Source: Janthinobacterium sp. 61 (GTDB lineage Bacteria > Pseudomonadota > Gammaproteobacteria > Burkholderiales > Burkholderiaceae_D). From it: DNA of 64,000 nt. Of this stretch, positions 52,187 through 60,242 are shown one piece after another. Every line of letters begins with the position of its first letter. The stretch's first letter is position 1. The notes under the pieces were generated by a model, which searched no databases, was not told where the DNA came from, and saw only the letters and a list, made by a program, of their open reading frames with translations. The stretch covers positions 1,364,001-1,428,000 of the forward strand of contig NZ_PJMQ01000001.1 of the NCBI RefSeq assembly GCF_002846335.1. The letters are read 5' to 3'. A program made the translations under genes and the position numbers.

Positions 52187-52665
52187 AGGCCAGTCCATGG
52201 GCTTTCCTGGGCTTGCGGCAAGCGCCAGTGGCGGAAGCGGAAAGCGCGGACTACGGCGCCTGCCGCGCTGAGCTGCACGGCAAGCGGCTGGTCTTGCGCG
52301 TGGCGAAAACCACGCCGACGAAAACCGGCCAGTTCGTCACCGTCTGGAAGCGCCCCCATCCCGATGCCGAGATCGCCCCGCTGGATGACGCGGACCCCGT
52401 CGATGTCGTCATCATCGCCGTGGGCGACGGGGCGCAGCACGGCTTCTTTGTCTTTTCCCGCGCCGTGCTCCTGGAACGGGGCGTGATGTCGCGCGCGGGC
52501 AGCGGCGGCAAGCGCGCGCTGCGCGTCTATCCGCCGTGGTGCGCGCCCGCATCCATCCAGGCCCAGCGCACCCAGCGCTGGCAGGTCGAGTGTTTTGTAG
52601 CGGCCGGGGATCAGCAAGGGCTGGAGCAACTATGCAGGAGCGGACAGGTTCAGGGTGAATTTTGA
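52183..52665 (+). CDS. MepB-family protein
   Basis: This 160-residue protein has the MepB domain signature YGACRAELHGKRLVLRVAKTTPTKTGQFVTVWKRP, then GFFVFSRAVLLERGVMS and GKRALRVYPPWCAPASIQAQRTQRWQ. MepB was named from the Staphylococcus mepRAB locus beside the MepA efflux pump; its function is unknown. Here no MATE pump is adjacent. The ATG at 52183 is coupled to the 77-aa gene; the frame is open earlier but only within that gene. Confidence 0.9.
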   Translation: MKASPWAFLGLRQAPVAEAESADYGACRAELHGKRLVLRVAKTTPTKTGQFVTVWKRPHPDAEIAPLDDADPVDVVIIAVGDGAQHGFFVFSRAVLLERGVMSRAGSGGKRALRVYPPWCAPASIQAQRTQRWQVECFVAAGDQQGLEQLCRSGQVQGEF

Positions 52666-52814
52666 TTTTTTCGATCGTTGCCCCAAAAGATGTCGTGCGC
52701 GCCTCTTTCGGCAGCTCATCAATATTATGTCGCATACCAAGTGCTAAAGTTATCGAAACGCTTGATCCTTTCAATGGGGAAGGTAAGCGTCGCCAATAAA
52801 AGAAAGTCGTGTCG

Positions 52815-53216
52815 ATGCAAATTTCAATGAATGACGTGATCACTGAGCAGGAAGTTATTGACATCTACAAGGCCAATAACTGGTCGTCTGCAGAAAAACC
52901 AAAAGAATTGATGGCCGCGCTGCGCAATTCACACAGCCTGGTTACGGCCCGCGCAGCTGGAAAATTAATTGGCATCGGCAATGCCATTTCCGATGGATAT
53001 CTGGTTGTCTATTTCCCGCATATGCTCGTCGATCCGATGTCGCAAGGACTAGGTGTCGGCAGAAGGATGATGGCTGCCATGCTTGAAAAATACGCGGGGT
53101 TTCACCAGCAAATGCTGACAGCAGACGGCAAGGCCATCGACTTCTACAAGTCCGTGGGTTTCGTTCGCGCTGGGAAAACAGAGCCCATGTGGATCTATGC
53201 AGGCGACGAGCACTGA
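52815..53216 (+). CDS. GNAT N-acetyltransferase
   Basis: This 133-residue acetyltransferase has the acetyl-CoA loop in VDPMSQGLGVGRRMMAAMLEKYAG and the C-terminal YKSVGFVRAGKTEPMWIY. Substrate is unknown. The gene has clearly lower GC than the neighbouring operons. Start is between GTG 52809 and ATG 52815; the purine run AAAAGAAAG upstream fits the ATG better. It lies 8 bp before the SUKH-3-like gene, so the two are likely co-transcribed. Confidence 0.88.
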   Translation: MQISMNDVITEQEVIDIYKANNWSSAEKPKELMAALRNSHSLVTARAAGKLIGIGNAISDGYLVVYFPHMLVDPMSQGLGVGRRMMAAMLEKYAGFHQQMLTADGKAIDFYKSVGFVRAGKTEPMWIYAGDEH

Positions 53217-53224
53217 AACTGACC

Positions 53225-53665
53225 ATGTTGGAAATACCAAAGCTAATAGAGCCCGTCTTTCGAGAAGCAGGCTGGAAGGGACCGAAGAGCCAAGCCCCGC
53301 TAGGCAAGACGCCAGCGTCTGCCTATGCCATCGCCAATCAAATAGTTGATGAGTTCGGAGGGTTGACTGTAGGTACCTGTGGCTTAGGAACAGAAATGGC
53401 ATCGAGCGACGTGCGCTTCTACGAACGTCTTCGTTGCGGTCTGTTTCAAGCTTGGGCAGAACAAATTGGTGAGGTTGTCGCATTTGCCTCGGCCCACCAT
53501 GACCACATGATCTTGTCTGTCGGCACTGATGGGACCTTTTATGTATTTACCGATCCTGACGGTCAGCTATACCAAGGGCCGCAGAATTTCGGAGAGCTGA
53601 TGCGTCGTTTGCTTTGGGGCTTTTCCTACGGTTCCACAATGTCAAAAGACGCGTACCAGTTCTAA
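53225..53665 (+). CDS. SUKH-3-like (putative immunity) protein
   Basis: This 146-residue protein resembles SUKH-3 immunity proteins: REAGWKGPKSQ at the N-terminus, then FGGLTVG, GEVVAFASAHHDHMILSVGTDGTFYVFTDPDGQLYQGPQNFGELMRRLLWG. SUKH-3 members protect against polymorphic or nuclease toxins. No toxin gene is adjacent, so this is probably an orphan immunity gene, common in accessory regions. Base composition is lower in GC than the flanking EPS region. Confidence 0.72.
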   Translation: MLEIPKLIEPVFREAGWKGPKSQAPLGKTPASAYAIANQIVDEFGGLTVGTCGLGTEMASSDVRFYERLRCGLFQAWAEQIGEVVAFASAHHDHMILSVGTDGTFYVFTDPDGQLYQGPQNFGELMRRLLWGFSYGSTMSKDAYQF

Positions 53666-53686
53666 GATCGCAACGTTCACCGCTGA

Positions 53687-53800
53687 TTAAAAAGACCGAC
53701 TTTGCCTGCGGGTAGGGCAGCGCCTCCTGTGGGCGCCGAGTTTGCTGACCAAACCCATTGCGCGCCTAGGCAAACGGCCATCCGGGAACAGGGGCGAATG
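53687..53800. pseudogene. Degenerate copy of TfoX-like and 77-aa gene segments
   Basis: 53687-53738 aligns with about 51583-51632 inside the TfoX-like gene (shared TGCGGGTAGGGC and TCCTG blocks). 53741-53798 aligns with about 52010-52068 of the 77-aa gene (shared TGCGCGCC and GGCCATCCG-like blocks). The two source segments lie about 380 bp apart but abut here, so this is a decayed, internally deleted duplication. Confidence 0.6.
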
Positions 53801-53964
53801 TAATGCTTTGATTCTGCACTCCTTCAGTGATTTTACATAATATAAATTATGCGAAGTTATGCATAGATCTGAGAAAAGCCCCATTTTGCCAATTCCCCAA
53901 TCGCAAATGCGATTTTAGCCCTCTGCGCGCAGCTACCGTTGCTGTGCGCCTTCGCTTGAACCAG

Positions 53965-54159
53965 CTACGTGAAATATGGCTTGTCCCCGTCCGTGTTCGG
54001 TTTGTTCACGCCCAGGTTGGCGTGCCGGTGCAAGTCTGGTGCGTCGATGATGCTGGCGATCAGGTCTGCCACGCTCCTGCGCGATACCACGGTACCTTTG
54101 AATGGCGCGTGGCGCGTCGTCAGTTCGTAGTCGACTTCGTCTTCATTCCCACTTTCATC
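53965..54159 (-). pseudogene. C-terminal remnant of an SDR/NAD(P)-binding oxidoreductase
   Basis: Read leftward, this frame gives NEDEVDYELTTRHAPFKGTVVSRRSVADLIASIIDAPDLHRHANLGVNKPNTDGDKPYF and a stop. This is the C-terminal pattern of NmrA-like NAD(P)-binding proteins (APFKG, SR-x-SVA, LGVNKPGTDGD-like). No N-terminal Rossmann portion precedes it; the homology stops at a 16-bp-arm palindrome. The open frame continues to 54528 but the rest is noise, so I treat only this part as gene-derived. Confidence 0.65.
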
Positions 54160-54183
54160 ATGGCACGGTGCCATGATGAAAGT
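54151..54183. repeat. Perfect palindrome with 16-bp arms
   Basis: ACTTTCATCATGGCAC, one central G, then GTGCCATGATGAAAGT. It lies exactly where the SDR remnant loses homology. Confidence 0.85.
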
Positions 54184-54401
54184 TACAGGCTTTCTCTGAC
54201 GAAAGAAACACGGCGCGCTTATAAAAAAGAGATCGCCCCGTGAAGCGTGCCGGCCCATCGCCTTGTCTCGTGGTAAATTGCCGCCCGTGACACATCTTTC
54301 ATTGCCTGCGATATCAATCAAATCGGCAATAAAATCAGTCCCTTGCCGACTATTTTGAATAAAAAGTCTCAACATTGAGTTTCGATGATCAGGAGACCCG
54401 C

Positions 54402-55964
54402 ATGACACAGGCACATCCACGTACCGTGCTTTTATCGCAGTCCCGCCGCTGTCTGTCCCTTGCCGGCGCGCTGGCCATCGCGGCCGCTTTGTCTGCCTGT
54501 GCCAGTAAGCCCGGCCCTTGGCCTGCACGCGCCCTGCCGCCGTCTGCTGCCGTGTCTGTAGATGCCACGCAGTTTCTACCCAGGAAGCAACTGGTCGACT
54601 GGCAAGTCGACCTCGATGAGCGCCGCCTGCGTGCCACGGGATCGCCGCGGCATGAAGCGTATATCGACGCCCTGCATGAACGCCTGACGCGCGCCGGTGT
54701 CAAACAGCTGCGCTACGAGCCGTTCAGTTTCCGGCAATGGTCTGTGGAAGCGGAAAACTGGGGTCTGGACGTGGTCTACGACGACAGATCTGGCGTGCTG
54801 CCCTCGGCTGGCTATATTCCGTATTTGGGCGTGACGCCGGCGTCCGGCATTACGGGACGCGTCGTCTATCTGGCGCCAGGGGCCCGGCCCGATGCCAGTC
54901 TGGCGGGCAAGTTGGTGCTCGTCGAGATGCCAAAAGTGGCGTGGACAGGCCAGGTTTTCCAGCAATCCGCCGTCCACATTCACGATCCTGACCACGCCAT
55001 GGGGCCGGACACGCCATATGTGCGCCCGTTCCAGATGCTGGGGCCATTCATCGCCTTGCTGGACAGCTTGCAGGAGGCCGGTGCGGCGGGCGTGATCGTC
55101 ACTCTCGATACGCCGTCCAAGATGGCGGATGGCTTGTATGCGCCCCACGACGGCGTAGTGCGCCAGTTGCCTGGCGTGTTTATTGACCGCGAACTGGGCA
55201 AGCGCCTGCGCGAAAGAGTGCTGGCAGGCACGGCCCCAGTCTTGCGGCTGACCATGGCTGCCACCGTGCGGCAGGTGCAGACGCGCAACCTGGTCGGCAT
55301 CATCCCCGGCGAGTCCGGGGAATTGATGGTGCTGGCTAGTCACACGGATGGCCCGAACGGGCTGGATGACAATGGGGCGAACGCCATCGTCGACATGGCC
55401 CAGTACCTGACGCGCTTGCCGCAGAACAGCCTGCCGCGCAGCGTCATGCTGCTGTTGACGAGTGGCCATTTCGCGGGCGGCGTGGGTATCGAGCAGTTTT
55501 TCACGCGCCACCAAGACGATGGATTGACGCAGCGCATGGCCGCGATACTGGCCATCGAGCACCTGGGCGCGCTGGAAGTGCTGCCCGACAGCAATGGTTA
55601 TTTGCATCCCACTGGCAGGTCCGAGCCGGCCGCCTTGTTTTCGCCGCGCACACCCGCCTTGATGGATGCGTCCTACGCCATGCTGAAACAGGCCAACGCA
55701 GCACCCGCGTTCGTGCTGCCGTCGATCCAGCCCGGCCCGAAGCACGCCGCCTGGCTTGGCGAAGGCCGGTATTTCCAGGTGGCGCTGCCCATTCCCACGC
55801 TTCATTACATGGCGCAACCGTATTATTTGCTCAACCATGGCATCGACACCACGACCCAGCTGGATTACCGACTGATGCAGCGCCAGACCGTGGCCTTGAC
55901 GCAGATGCTGCTGGACCTGTCGCGCGTGCCGTCTGCCGATTTGCGCAAGGAAACGGCGCCGTAA
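54402..55964 (+). CDS. M28-like peptidase lipoprotein
   Basis: This 520-residue protein has a lipoprotein signal (lipobox LSAC near residue 33), a PA-like insert domain (residues about 150-290), and an M28-like region with LVGIIPGESGELMVLASHTDGPNGLDDNGANAIVDMAQYLTRLP, where SHTD and LDDNGA occupy the zinc-ligand positions. The later zinc Glu and His positions are less clear (IEHLGALEV). It could be a periplasmic aminopeptidase or a catalytically weak relative. The ATG at 54402 follows CAGGAGACCC. It is preceded by the decayed SDR and duplication zone. Confidence 0.8.
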   Translation: MTQAHPRTVLLSQSRRCLSLAGALAIAAALSACASKPGPWPARALPPSAAVSVDATQFLPRKQLVDWQVDLDERRLRATGSPRHEAYIDALHERLTRAGVKQLRYEPFSFRQWSVEAENWGLDVVYDDRSGVLPSAGYIPYLGVTPASGITGRVVYLAPGARPDASLAGKLVLVEMPKVAWTGQVFQQSAVHIHDPDHAMGPDTPYVRPFQMLGPFIALLDSLQEAGAAGVIVTLDTPSKMADGLYAPHDGVVRQLPGVFIDRELGKRLRERVLAGTAPVLRLTMAATVRQVQTRNLVGIIPGESGELMVLASHTDGPNGLDDNGANAIVDMAQYLTRLPQNSLPRSVMLLLTSGHFAGGVGIEQFFTRHQDDGLTQRMAAILAIEHLGALEVLPDSNGYLHPTGRSEPAALFSPRTPALMDASYAMLKQANAAPAFVLPSIQPGPKHAAWLGEGRYFQVALPIPTLHYMAQPYYLLNHGIDTTTQLDYRLMQRQTVALTQMLLDLSRVPSADLRKETAP

Positions 55965-56220
55965 CCTCCGCAAGACCTTGCCTGGCGTCCTCCTCCCTTC
56001 CCCGCCCTGCTCCCGGCACCATTCCGGACACCATACCAGCGCACTGGAAAACAGGCACTGGTATGGCCCGCATAGCCCATCTCCTGGGGTAATGCCACAA
56101 CTGGTATTGTGATATTGCGCAAAAGACGAAACCAGTTGACTACCAGCTACTGTGCTTGCACTCTGAAAAATCGGACGGTGTCCAGCCGCCCGGCCATGAA
56201 AAAATACACAAGGAGATGCG

Positions 56221-57600
56221 ATGAACCGGACAGTCATGAATACCCTCATCCTTACCCTCTTCGGGGGGACGTTGGCCGCCTGCGGCGGTGGCAGCGGCGA
56301 CGGGTCCAGCGGGGGCGCGAGCCAGCTGCTGGCCGCCTCGACGGAAGCAGTCGCCTGCTTTACGCCGTGGAACAGCGGCACCGCCTACAACGGCGGCGGC
56401 AAGGCCAGCTACAATAACGTGAACTACACGGCCAATTGGTGGACGCAAGGCAATAACCCGTCGACCAGCAGCGGCGGCGCCGGTAGCGGCCAGCCCTGGA
56501 CGGCGGTGGGAGACTGCGGCACGCCGACTCCTACCCCTACTCCAACGCCGACTCCTACCCCGACACCAACGCCTACTCCGACACCAACGCCGACGCCTAC
56601 TCCAACTCCGACTCCGACACCAACCCCGACTCCAACACCCACGCCTTCCCCCAACGGCCTGGCGAAACACGCGCTGATCGGCTACTGGCACAACTTTACC
56701 AACCCCAGCGGCGCCACCTACCCGATCAGCCAGGTCAGCGATGACTGGGATGTGATCGTCGTCTCGTTTGGCGACAATGCGGGCGGCGGCAATGTCAGCC
56801 TGACCATCGATCCGGGCGCGGGCACGGAAGCGCAGTTCATCGCCGACGTGGCGGCCAAGCGTGCCAAGGGCAAGAAAGTCATCCTGTCGCTGGGCGGGCA
56901 GAACGGCTCCGTTTCCGTCGGCAACACGGCCGAAGCGACGAATTTCACCAACAGCCTGTACGCCATCATCACGAAATATGGCTTCGACGGCATCGACCTG
57001 GACCTGGAAAACGGCGTGGCGCAAGGCGCGGCCATTCAGACCTATTTGCCAATTGCCGTGAAAAACCTGAAAACCAAGGTCGGCAGCAGCTTTTATCTGT
57101 CGATGGCGCCGGAATGGGTGTATGTGGAAGGTGGATACACGAGCTATGGCAGCATCTGGGGCGCCTACATTCCCATCATCAACGCCTTGCGTTCCGAGTT
57201 GACGGTGCTGCACCCGCAGTACTACAACAATGGCGACATCTACACGCCGTATGCGACTGGCGCCATCAAGGCTGGCTCGGCCGACCAACTGGTGGCCACG
57301 GCGCGTATGCTGATCGAAGGATTCAACTATGGCGGCAACACCTTCGCTGGCCTGCGTCCTGACCAGGTGGGCTTCGGCGTGCCATCGGGACGCAGCTCGG
57401 CCGGCTCGGGATTTACCACCAACGCGGACGTCAGCAATGCCCTCAATTGCCTGACGCGCCTGCTCAACTGCGGCACCATCAAGCCGCTGCAGGCGTATCC
57501 GGACTTCCGCGGCGTGATGACGTGGTCGATCAACTGGGACCGCCACGATGGCTATAACTTCTCCGTGCCGACGAAGACTGTGCTGAAGACCTTGCCGTAA
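56221..57600 (+). CDS. GH18 chitinase lipoprotein with chitin-binding module
   Basis: This 459-residue secreted enzyme has lipobox TLAAC (Cys21), a CBM5/12 chitin-binding module (about residues 45-100: ACFTPWNSGTAYNGGGKASYNN, ANWWTQGNNP, GQPWTAVGDCG), a linker of about 21 Thr-Pro repeats (101-142), and a GH18 catalytic domain with DGIDLDLE (256-263, catalytic Glu263). It degrades chitin to chitobiose or chitooligomers, probably anchored at the cell surface. ACAAGGAGATGCG precedes the ATG. No other chitin-utilisation genes are adjacent. The region upstream has CCAGCGCAC and CACTGGTAT-type sequences but no clear operator. Confidence 0.95.
   Translation: MNRTVMNTLILTLFGGTLAACGGGSGDGSSGGASQLLAASTEAVACFTPWNSGTAYNGGGKASYNNVNYTANWWTQGNNPSTSSGGAGSGQPWTAVGDCGTPTPTPTPTPTPTPTPTPTPTPTPTPTPTPTPTPTPTPTPTPSPNGLAKHALIGYWHNFTNPSGATYPISQVSDDWDVIVVSFGDNAGGGNVSLTIDPGAGTEAQFIADVAAKRAKGKKVILSLGGQNGSVSVGNTAEATNFTNSLYAIITKYGFDGIDLDLENGVAQGAAIQTYLPIAVKNLKTKVGSSFYLSMAPEWVYVEGGYTSYGSIWGAYIPIINALRSELTVLHPQYYNNGDIYTPYATGAIKAGSADQLVATARMLIEGFNYGGNTFAGLRPDQVGFGVPSGRSSAGSGFTTNADVSNALNCLTRLLNCGTIKPLQAYPDFRGVMTWSINWDRHDGYNFSVPTKTVLKTLP
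56521..56646 (+). repeat. (Thr-Pro)n linker microsatellite
   Basis: Twenty-one consecutive Thr-Pro codon pairs, 126 bp, with ACNCCN in mixed synonymous forms. Its hexamer-like repetition can change length by slippage. On the opposite strand it gives a meaningless (VG)n frame. Confidence 0.9.
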
Positions 57601-57606
57601 GCTGCA

Positions 57607-57722
57607 TTAGCCACGGTCGAGCAGCAGCAGGTCGTCCAGGGAAAGTCGTTCCAGGTGTTCGAACAGGAACTGGCGCTCGCCGCGTTCGTGGACGGAGGCG
57701 GCGAGCATCAGCTCAGGCCCCC
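57607..57722 (-). pseudogene. IS4-like transposase remnant
   Basis: Read leftward the frame gives ASVHERGERQFLFEHLERLSLDDLLLLDRG and stops at TAA. This matches the segment around the second catalytic Asp (LLLLDRGYP) of IS4-family transposases. The conserved Tyr codon appears to have become the stop. No inverted repeats or other transposase parts were found nearby, so only this 116-bp scar is left. Confidence 0.55.
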
Positions 57723-57979
57723 TTGCAAGAACAGGCCGAACAGGATTTTATCCATGAGAACTGGTACTGGGAGCACTGAATTTTTTTAACAGACGCAACT
57801 GGGAAAAAATGACAATAAATCGCGCCACAGCCGCAAAAGTCTTGGAATGGTAAGCGATCCGTGCATTCCTATTTAAATGTAATTGCAAATTTATATATAA
57901 AAATTACTAAAAAACCGTGTTAATCCTATCAGGCCGCCATACGATTAAGCGAAGTAACTAATACCACCACCAAGCATAA
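57723..57979. other. AT-rich intergenic region
   Basis: This stretch is much more AT-rich than the rest of the window, with A/T runs near 57782, 57800 and 57893-57915. A short rightward segment (57723-57779) reads LQEQAEQDFIHENWYWEH and a stop. It looks gene-derived but has no start and is not identified. Read leftward, just beyond the GG-peptide stop, the micro-frame MLGGGISYFA (start 57979) follows GGGGAGCTG. Confidence 0.45.
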
Positions 57980-58084
57980 TCAGCTCCCCTCAGCAATATC
58001 ACCATTCAGGGCATCGCCCGAAGTTGCATTACCGCGATCTCCACCGGATACCATTATTACTTCACCCATAATCAATATTTGCAT
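57980..58084 (-). CDS. 34-aa double-glycine-leader peptide
   Basis: The frame encodes a leader MQILIMGEVIMVSGG followed by the core DRGNATSGDALNGDIAEGS. The leader fits the double-glycine consensus of class II bacteriocins and peptide pheromones (hydrophobic residues at -4, -7, -12, Glu at -8, and GG at -2/-1). AGGA lies seven bases before the ATG. The core is 19 residues, acidic and hydrophilic, with no Cys, so it is unlike a pore-forming bacteriocin and more like a signal. It is divergent from the LytS-type kinase and LytTR regulator. A longer in-frame start at 58162 exists but would bury the leader motif. No peptidase-domain ABC exporter is in the window. Confidence 0.55.
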   Translation of the reverse strand: MQILIMGEVIMVSGGDRGNATSGDALNGDIAEGS

Positions 58085-58238
58085 ATTTAATCCTGTTTGG
58101 TCAACGATCACTTCTGCGGGCCGGCGCAGGGCGTCACCTGCGCCCCGGACACCGTGCTTCACGCCCGCCGCTATTGCGGGCCGCGCGGCTTTGCCCTATT
58201 CTGCTGCTTTTATGGCAATTCCTGGGGCCGTCACATTC

Positions 58239-59294
58239 ATGTTTACACTGCGCTCCGCCATTGATGGCCTGCGAATCTGCCTGTCCGCGCGACGCTTGTG
58301 CGTGGCCGGGCTGGCTGCGCTATTCGAATTCTCCCTGTTTTCCCTGTCCTGGGAAGATCCGCTATGGTATCTGGCCATGGCGGTCTTCCTGCCGGCGCTG
58401 GCGGCGCTGCTGGCGTATGGCCTGTTCGAGCGCTGGCCGCGCCGCTTGCCCGGCAGGCTGTCCCACTGGGTGTTGCAGGTGGTGGGCGTGGCGCTGGCGA
58501 TCGTGCTGACCCTGGCCAGCTTGTATCTGTTCAATACCAAGCCCGGTGCGCCGCCGTTCTGGCAAGTGCCGGAGCGCTTGCAGAGTTATGTCGCGCTCGC
58601 TTTCCTGGGACTGTTGCTTGGCCCATGGACGGCGATGGCCGCCCTGCTGCGCCAGCGCGACGCCCGCGTGCGCGAAGCCGAGCGCAGGCGCGGCGAGCTG
58701 GAACGCCAGGCCCGCGATGCGCGCGTGTGGCTGCTGCAGGCTCAGGTCCAGCCACATTTCCTGTTCAATACGCTGGCCAGCCTGCAAGCCCTGCTTGATG
58801 CGGGATCCAGCCATGCGGCGCCAGTCCTGGCGCACCTGGTCACGTATCTGCGGGCCGCCGTGCCGCGCCTGAGCGAAGCGGCAACCCGCCTGGAACAGGA
58901 ACTGGAGATGGTGCGCGCCTACCTGGTACTGATGCAGATGCGCATGCCTGACCGCCTGCAGTTCGGCATAGCCGTTGCGCCTGGCTGCGAGAGACTGCAG
59001 TGTCCGCCCATGACCCTGATGACGCTAGTCGAGAATGCGGTGCGCCATGGCATCGATCCCTGCATGAATGGGGGGCGTATCGATGTACGCATCGGCGAGG
59101 TGAATGGCCGTTGCCATATCGAGGTCAGCGATACCGGAGCGGGCCTGCAAGCGGGCAGCCCCGGCCTCGGCACGGGACTTGGCAGCCTGCGCGAGCGCCT
59201 GGCGCTGATGTTTGGCGGCGATGCGGCCTTGCGCATCAGCGAACTGGCTCCCCACGGATTCCGTGTTTCCATTGAATGCCCCGCATGGCCATGA
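58239..59294 (+). CDS. LytS/YehU-type sensor histidine kinase
   Basis: This roughly 351-residue kinase has four membrane helices (about residues 10-140), then a coiled-coil linker (REAERRRGELERQARDAR). The His_kinase domain has QVQPHFLFNTLASLQALL (His173), and the ATPase domain has MTLMTLVENAVRHGID and SDTGAGLQAGSPGLGTGLGSLRERL. This is the class that pairs with LytTR regulators. ATG 58239 is preferred; TTG 58191 and ATG 58212 are alternative starts. Its stop overlaps the regulator start (ATGA), so both are made together. The GG-peptide is encoded divergently. Confidence 0.9.
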   Translation: MFTLRSAIDGLRICLSARRLCVAGLAALFEFSLFSLSWEDPLWYLAMAVFLPALAALLAYGLFERWPRRLPGRLSHWVLQVVGVALAIVLTLASLYLFNTKPGAPPFWQVPERLQSYVALAFLGLLLGPWTAMAALLRQRDARVREAERRRGELERQARDARVWLLQAQVQPHFLFNTLASLQALLDAGSSHAAPVLAHLVTYLRAAVPRLSEAATRLEQELEMVRAYLVLMQMRMPDRLQFGIAVAPGCERLQCPPMTLMTLVENAVRHGIDPCMNGGRIDVRIGEVNGRCHIEVSDTGAGLQAGSPGLGTGLGSLRERLALMFGGDAALRISELAPHGFRVSIECPAWP

Positions 59295-60076
59295 CATTGA
59301 CCGCCCTGATTGCCGACGATGAACCCTTGCTGCGCGCCAGCCTGCGGCGCCAGCTGGCCGAGTGCTGGCCGGAGCTGCTGGTCGTGGCCGAAGCGCGCAA
59401 CGGACCGGAGGCGCTCGCGCTGTTCGAACGGCACCGGCCGGCGGTCTGCTTCCTCGATGTGCACATGCCGGGCCTGTCCGGCGTCGACGTGGCAAGCCAG
59501 ATCGGCCACCGCGCCCACCTGGTCTTTGTCACCGCCTACGACCAGTATGCGCTGCGCGCCTTCGAGCAGGGTGTGCTCGACTATCTGGTCAAGCCGGTGC
59601 AGCTGGCCCGCCTGGCCGCTACCGTGACGCGCTTGCGCGAGCGCCTGGCGGCCATCCAGCCCGGCGCCGCCAGCGAGTCGCTGTTGCGGCAACTGGCGGC
59701 GTACCTGCAGGCCGCCCCCGCGCCGGTGCCTGCACCAGCTGCGCTGCGCTGGCTGCGCGCAAGCGTGGGCCCGGCCGTGCGGCTGATACCGGTCGATGAT
59801 GTCGATTACCTGAAGTCCGACGATAAGTACACGCTGGTTGCCTGGCGAGACGGCGGCAAGCCCGCCGAAGCGCTGCTGCGTCATTCCCTCAAGGAATTGC
59901 TGGTGCAGCTCGATCCAGCGCAGTTCCAGCAAATCCACCGGGCCGTGGTGGTCAATCTGCATGCCATCCGCCAAGTCGTGCGCGGCGCTCACGAGACGGC
60001 CGAAGTGACCTTGAAGCACCGGCCGGAAGTGCTGCCGGTCAGCCGCACCTTCCTCCACCTGTTCAAGGCGGAATAG
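59291..60076 (+). CDS. LytTR-family response regulator
   Basis: This 261-residue regulator has a receiver domain with Asp56 (AVCFLDVHMPGLSG) and acidic pocket ADDEP, and a C-terminal LytTR DNA-binding domain: VDDVDYLKSDDKYTLVAWRDGGKP, LLVQLDPAQFQQIHRAVVVNLHAIRQV, and EVLPVSRTFLHLF. LytTR proteins bind paired short repeats upstream of targets. The ATG at 59291 overlaps the kinase stop; ATGs at 59276 and 59285 would add only five or two residues. Its likely targets are the adjacent GG-peptide and the downstream membrane-protein gene (inference). Confidence 0.93.
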   Translation: MTLTALIADDEPLLRASLRRQLAECWPELLVVAEARNGPEALALFERHRPAVCFLDVHMPGLSGVDVASQIGHRAHLVFVTAYDQYALRAFEQGVLDYLVKPVQLARLAATVTRLRERLAAIQPGAASESLLRQLAAYLQAAPAPVPAPAALRWLRASVGPAVRLIPVDDVDYLKSDDKYTLVAWRDGGKPAEALLRHSLKELLVQLDPAQFQQIHRAVVVNLHAIRQVVRGAHETAEVTLKHRPEVLPVSRTFLHLFKAE

Positions 60077-60242
60077 TCCCCGGGCGCGGCAGGGCCGCGT
60101 CACTCATCGTGCATAGGCGCAATTCGGCCCCTTGGGCGCGTGACGCGTCGGATCGGCCTTGCCGCGGCGCGTCCGTATGCCGACACTGCGCTCGCTGGTC
60201 CTGCCTCGGCAGGCTTGATCCCACTCCGACAAAGGTGTATCG

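Noticed and set aside
53827..54243. Rightward 138-codon frame in the decayed zone
   Set aside because: Antisense to the SDR remnant and crosses the palindrome; translation is not protein-like.
56424..56654. Leftward frame with (Val-Gly)n
   Set aside because: Antisense reading of the (Thr-Pro)n linker.
58085..58238. LytTR binding pair in the GG-peptide/kinase gap
   Set aside because: TGCGGGCC occurs twice but 60 bp apart, far more than the spacing of LytTR half-sites.
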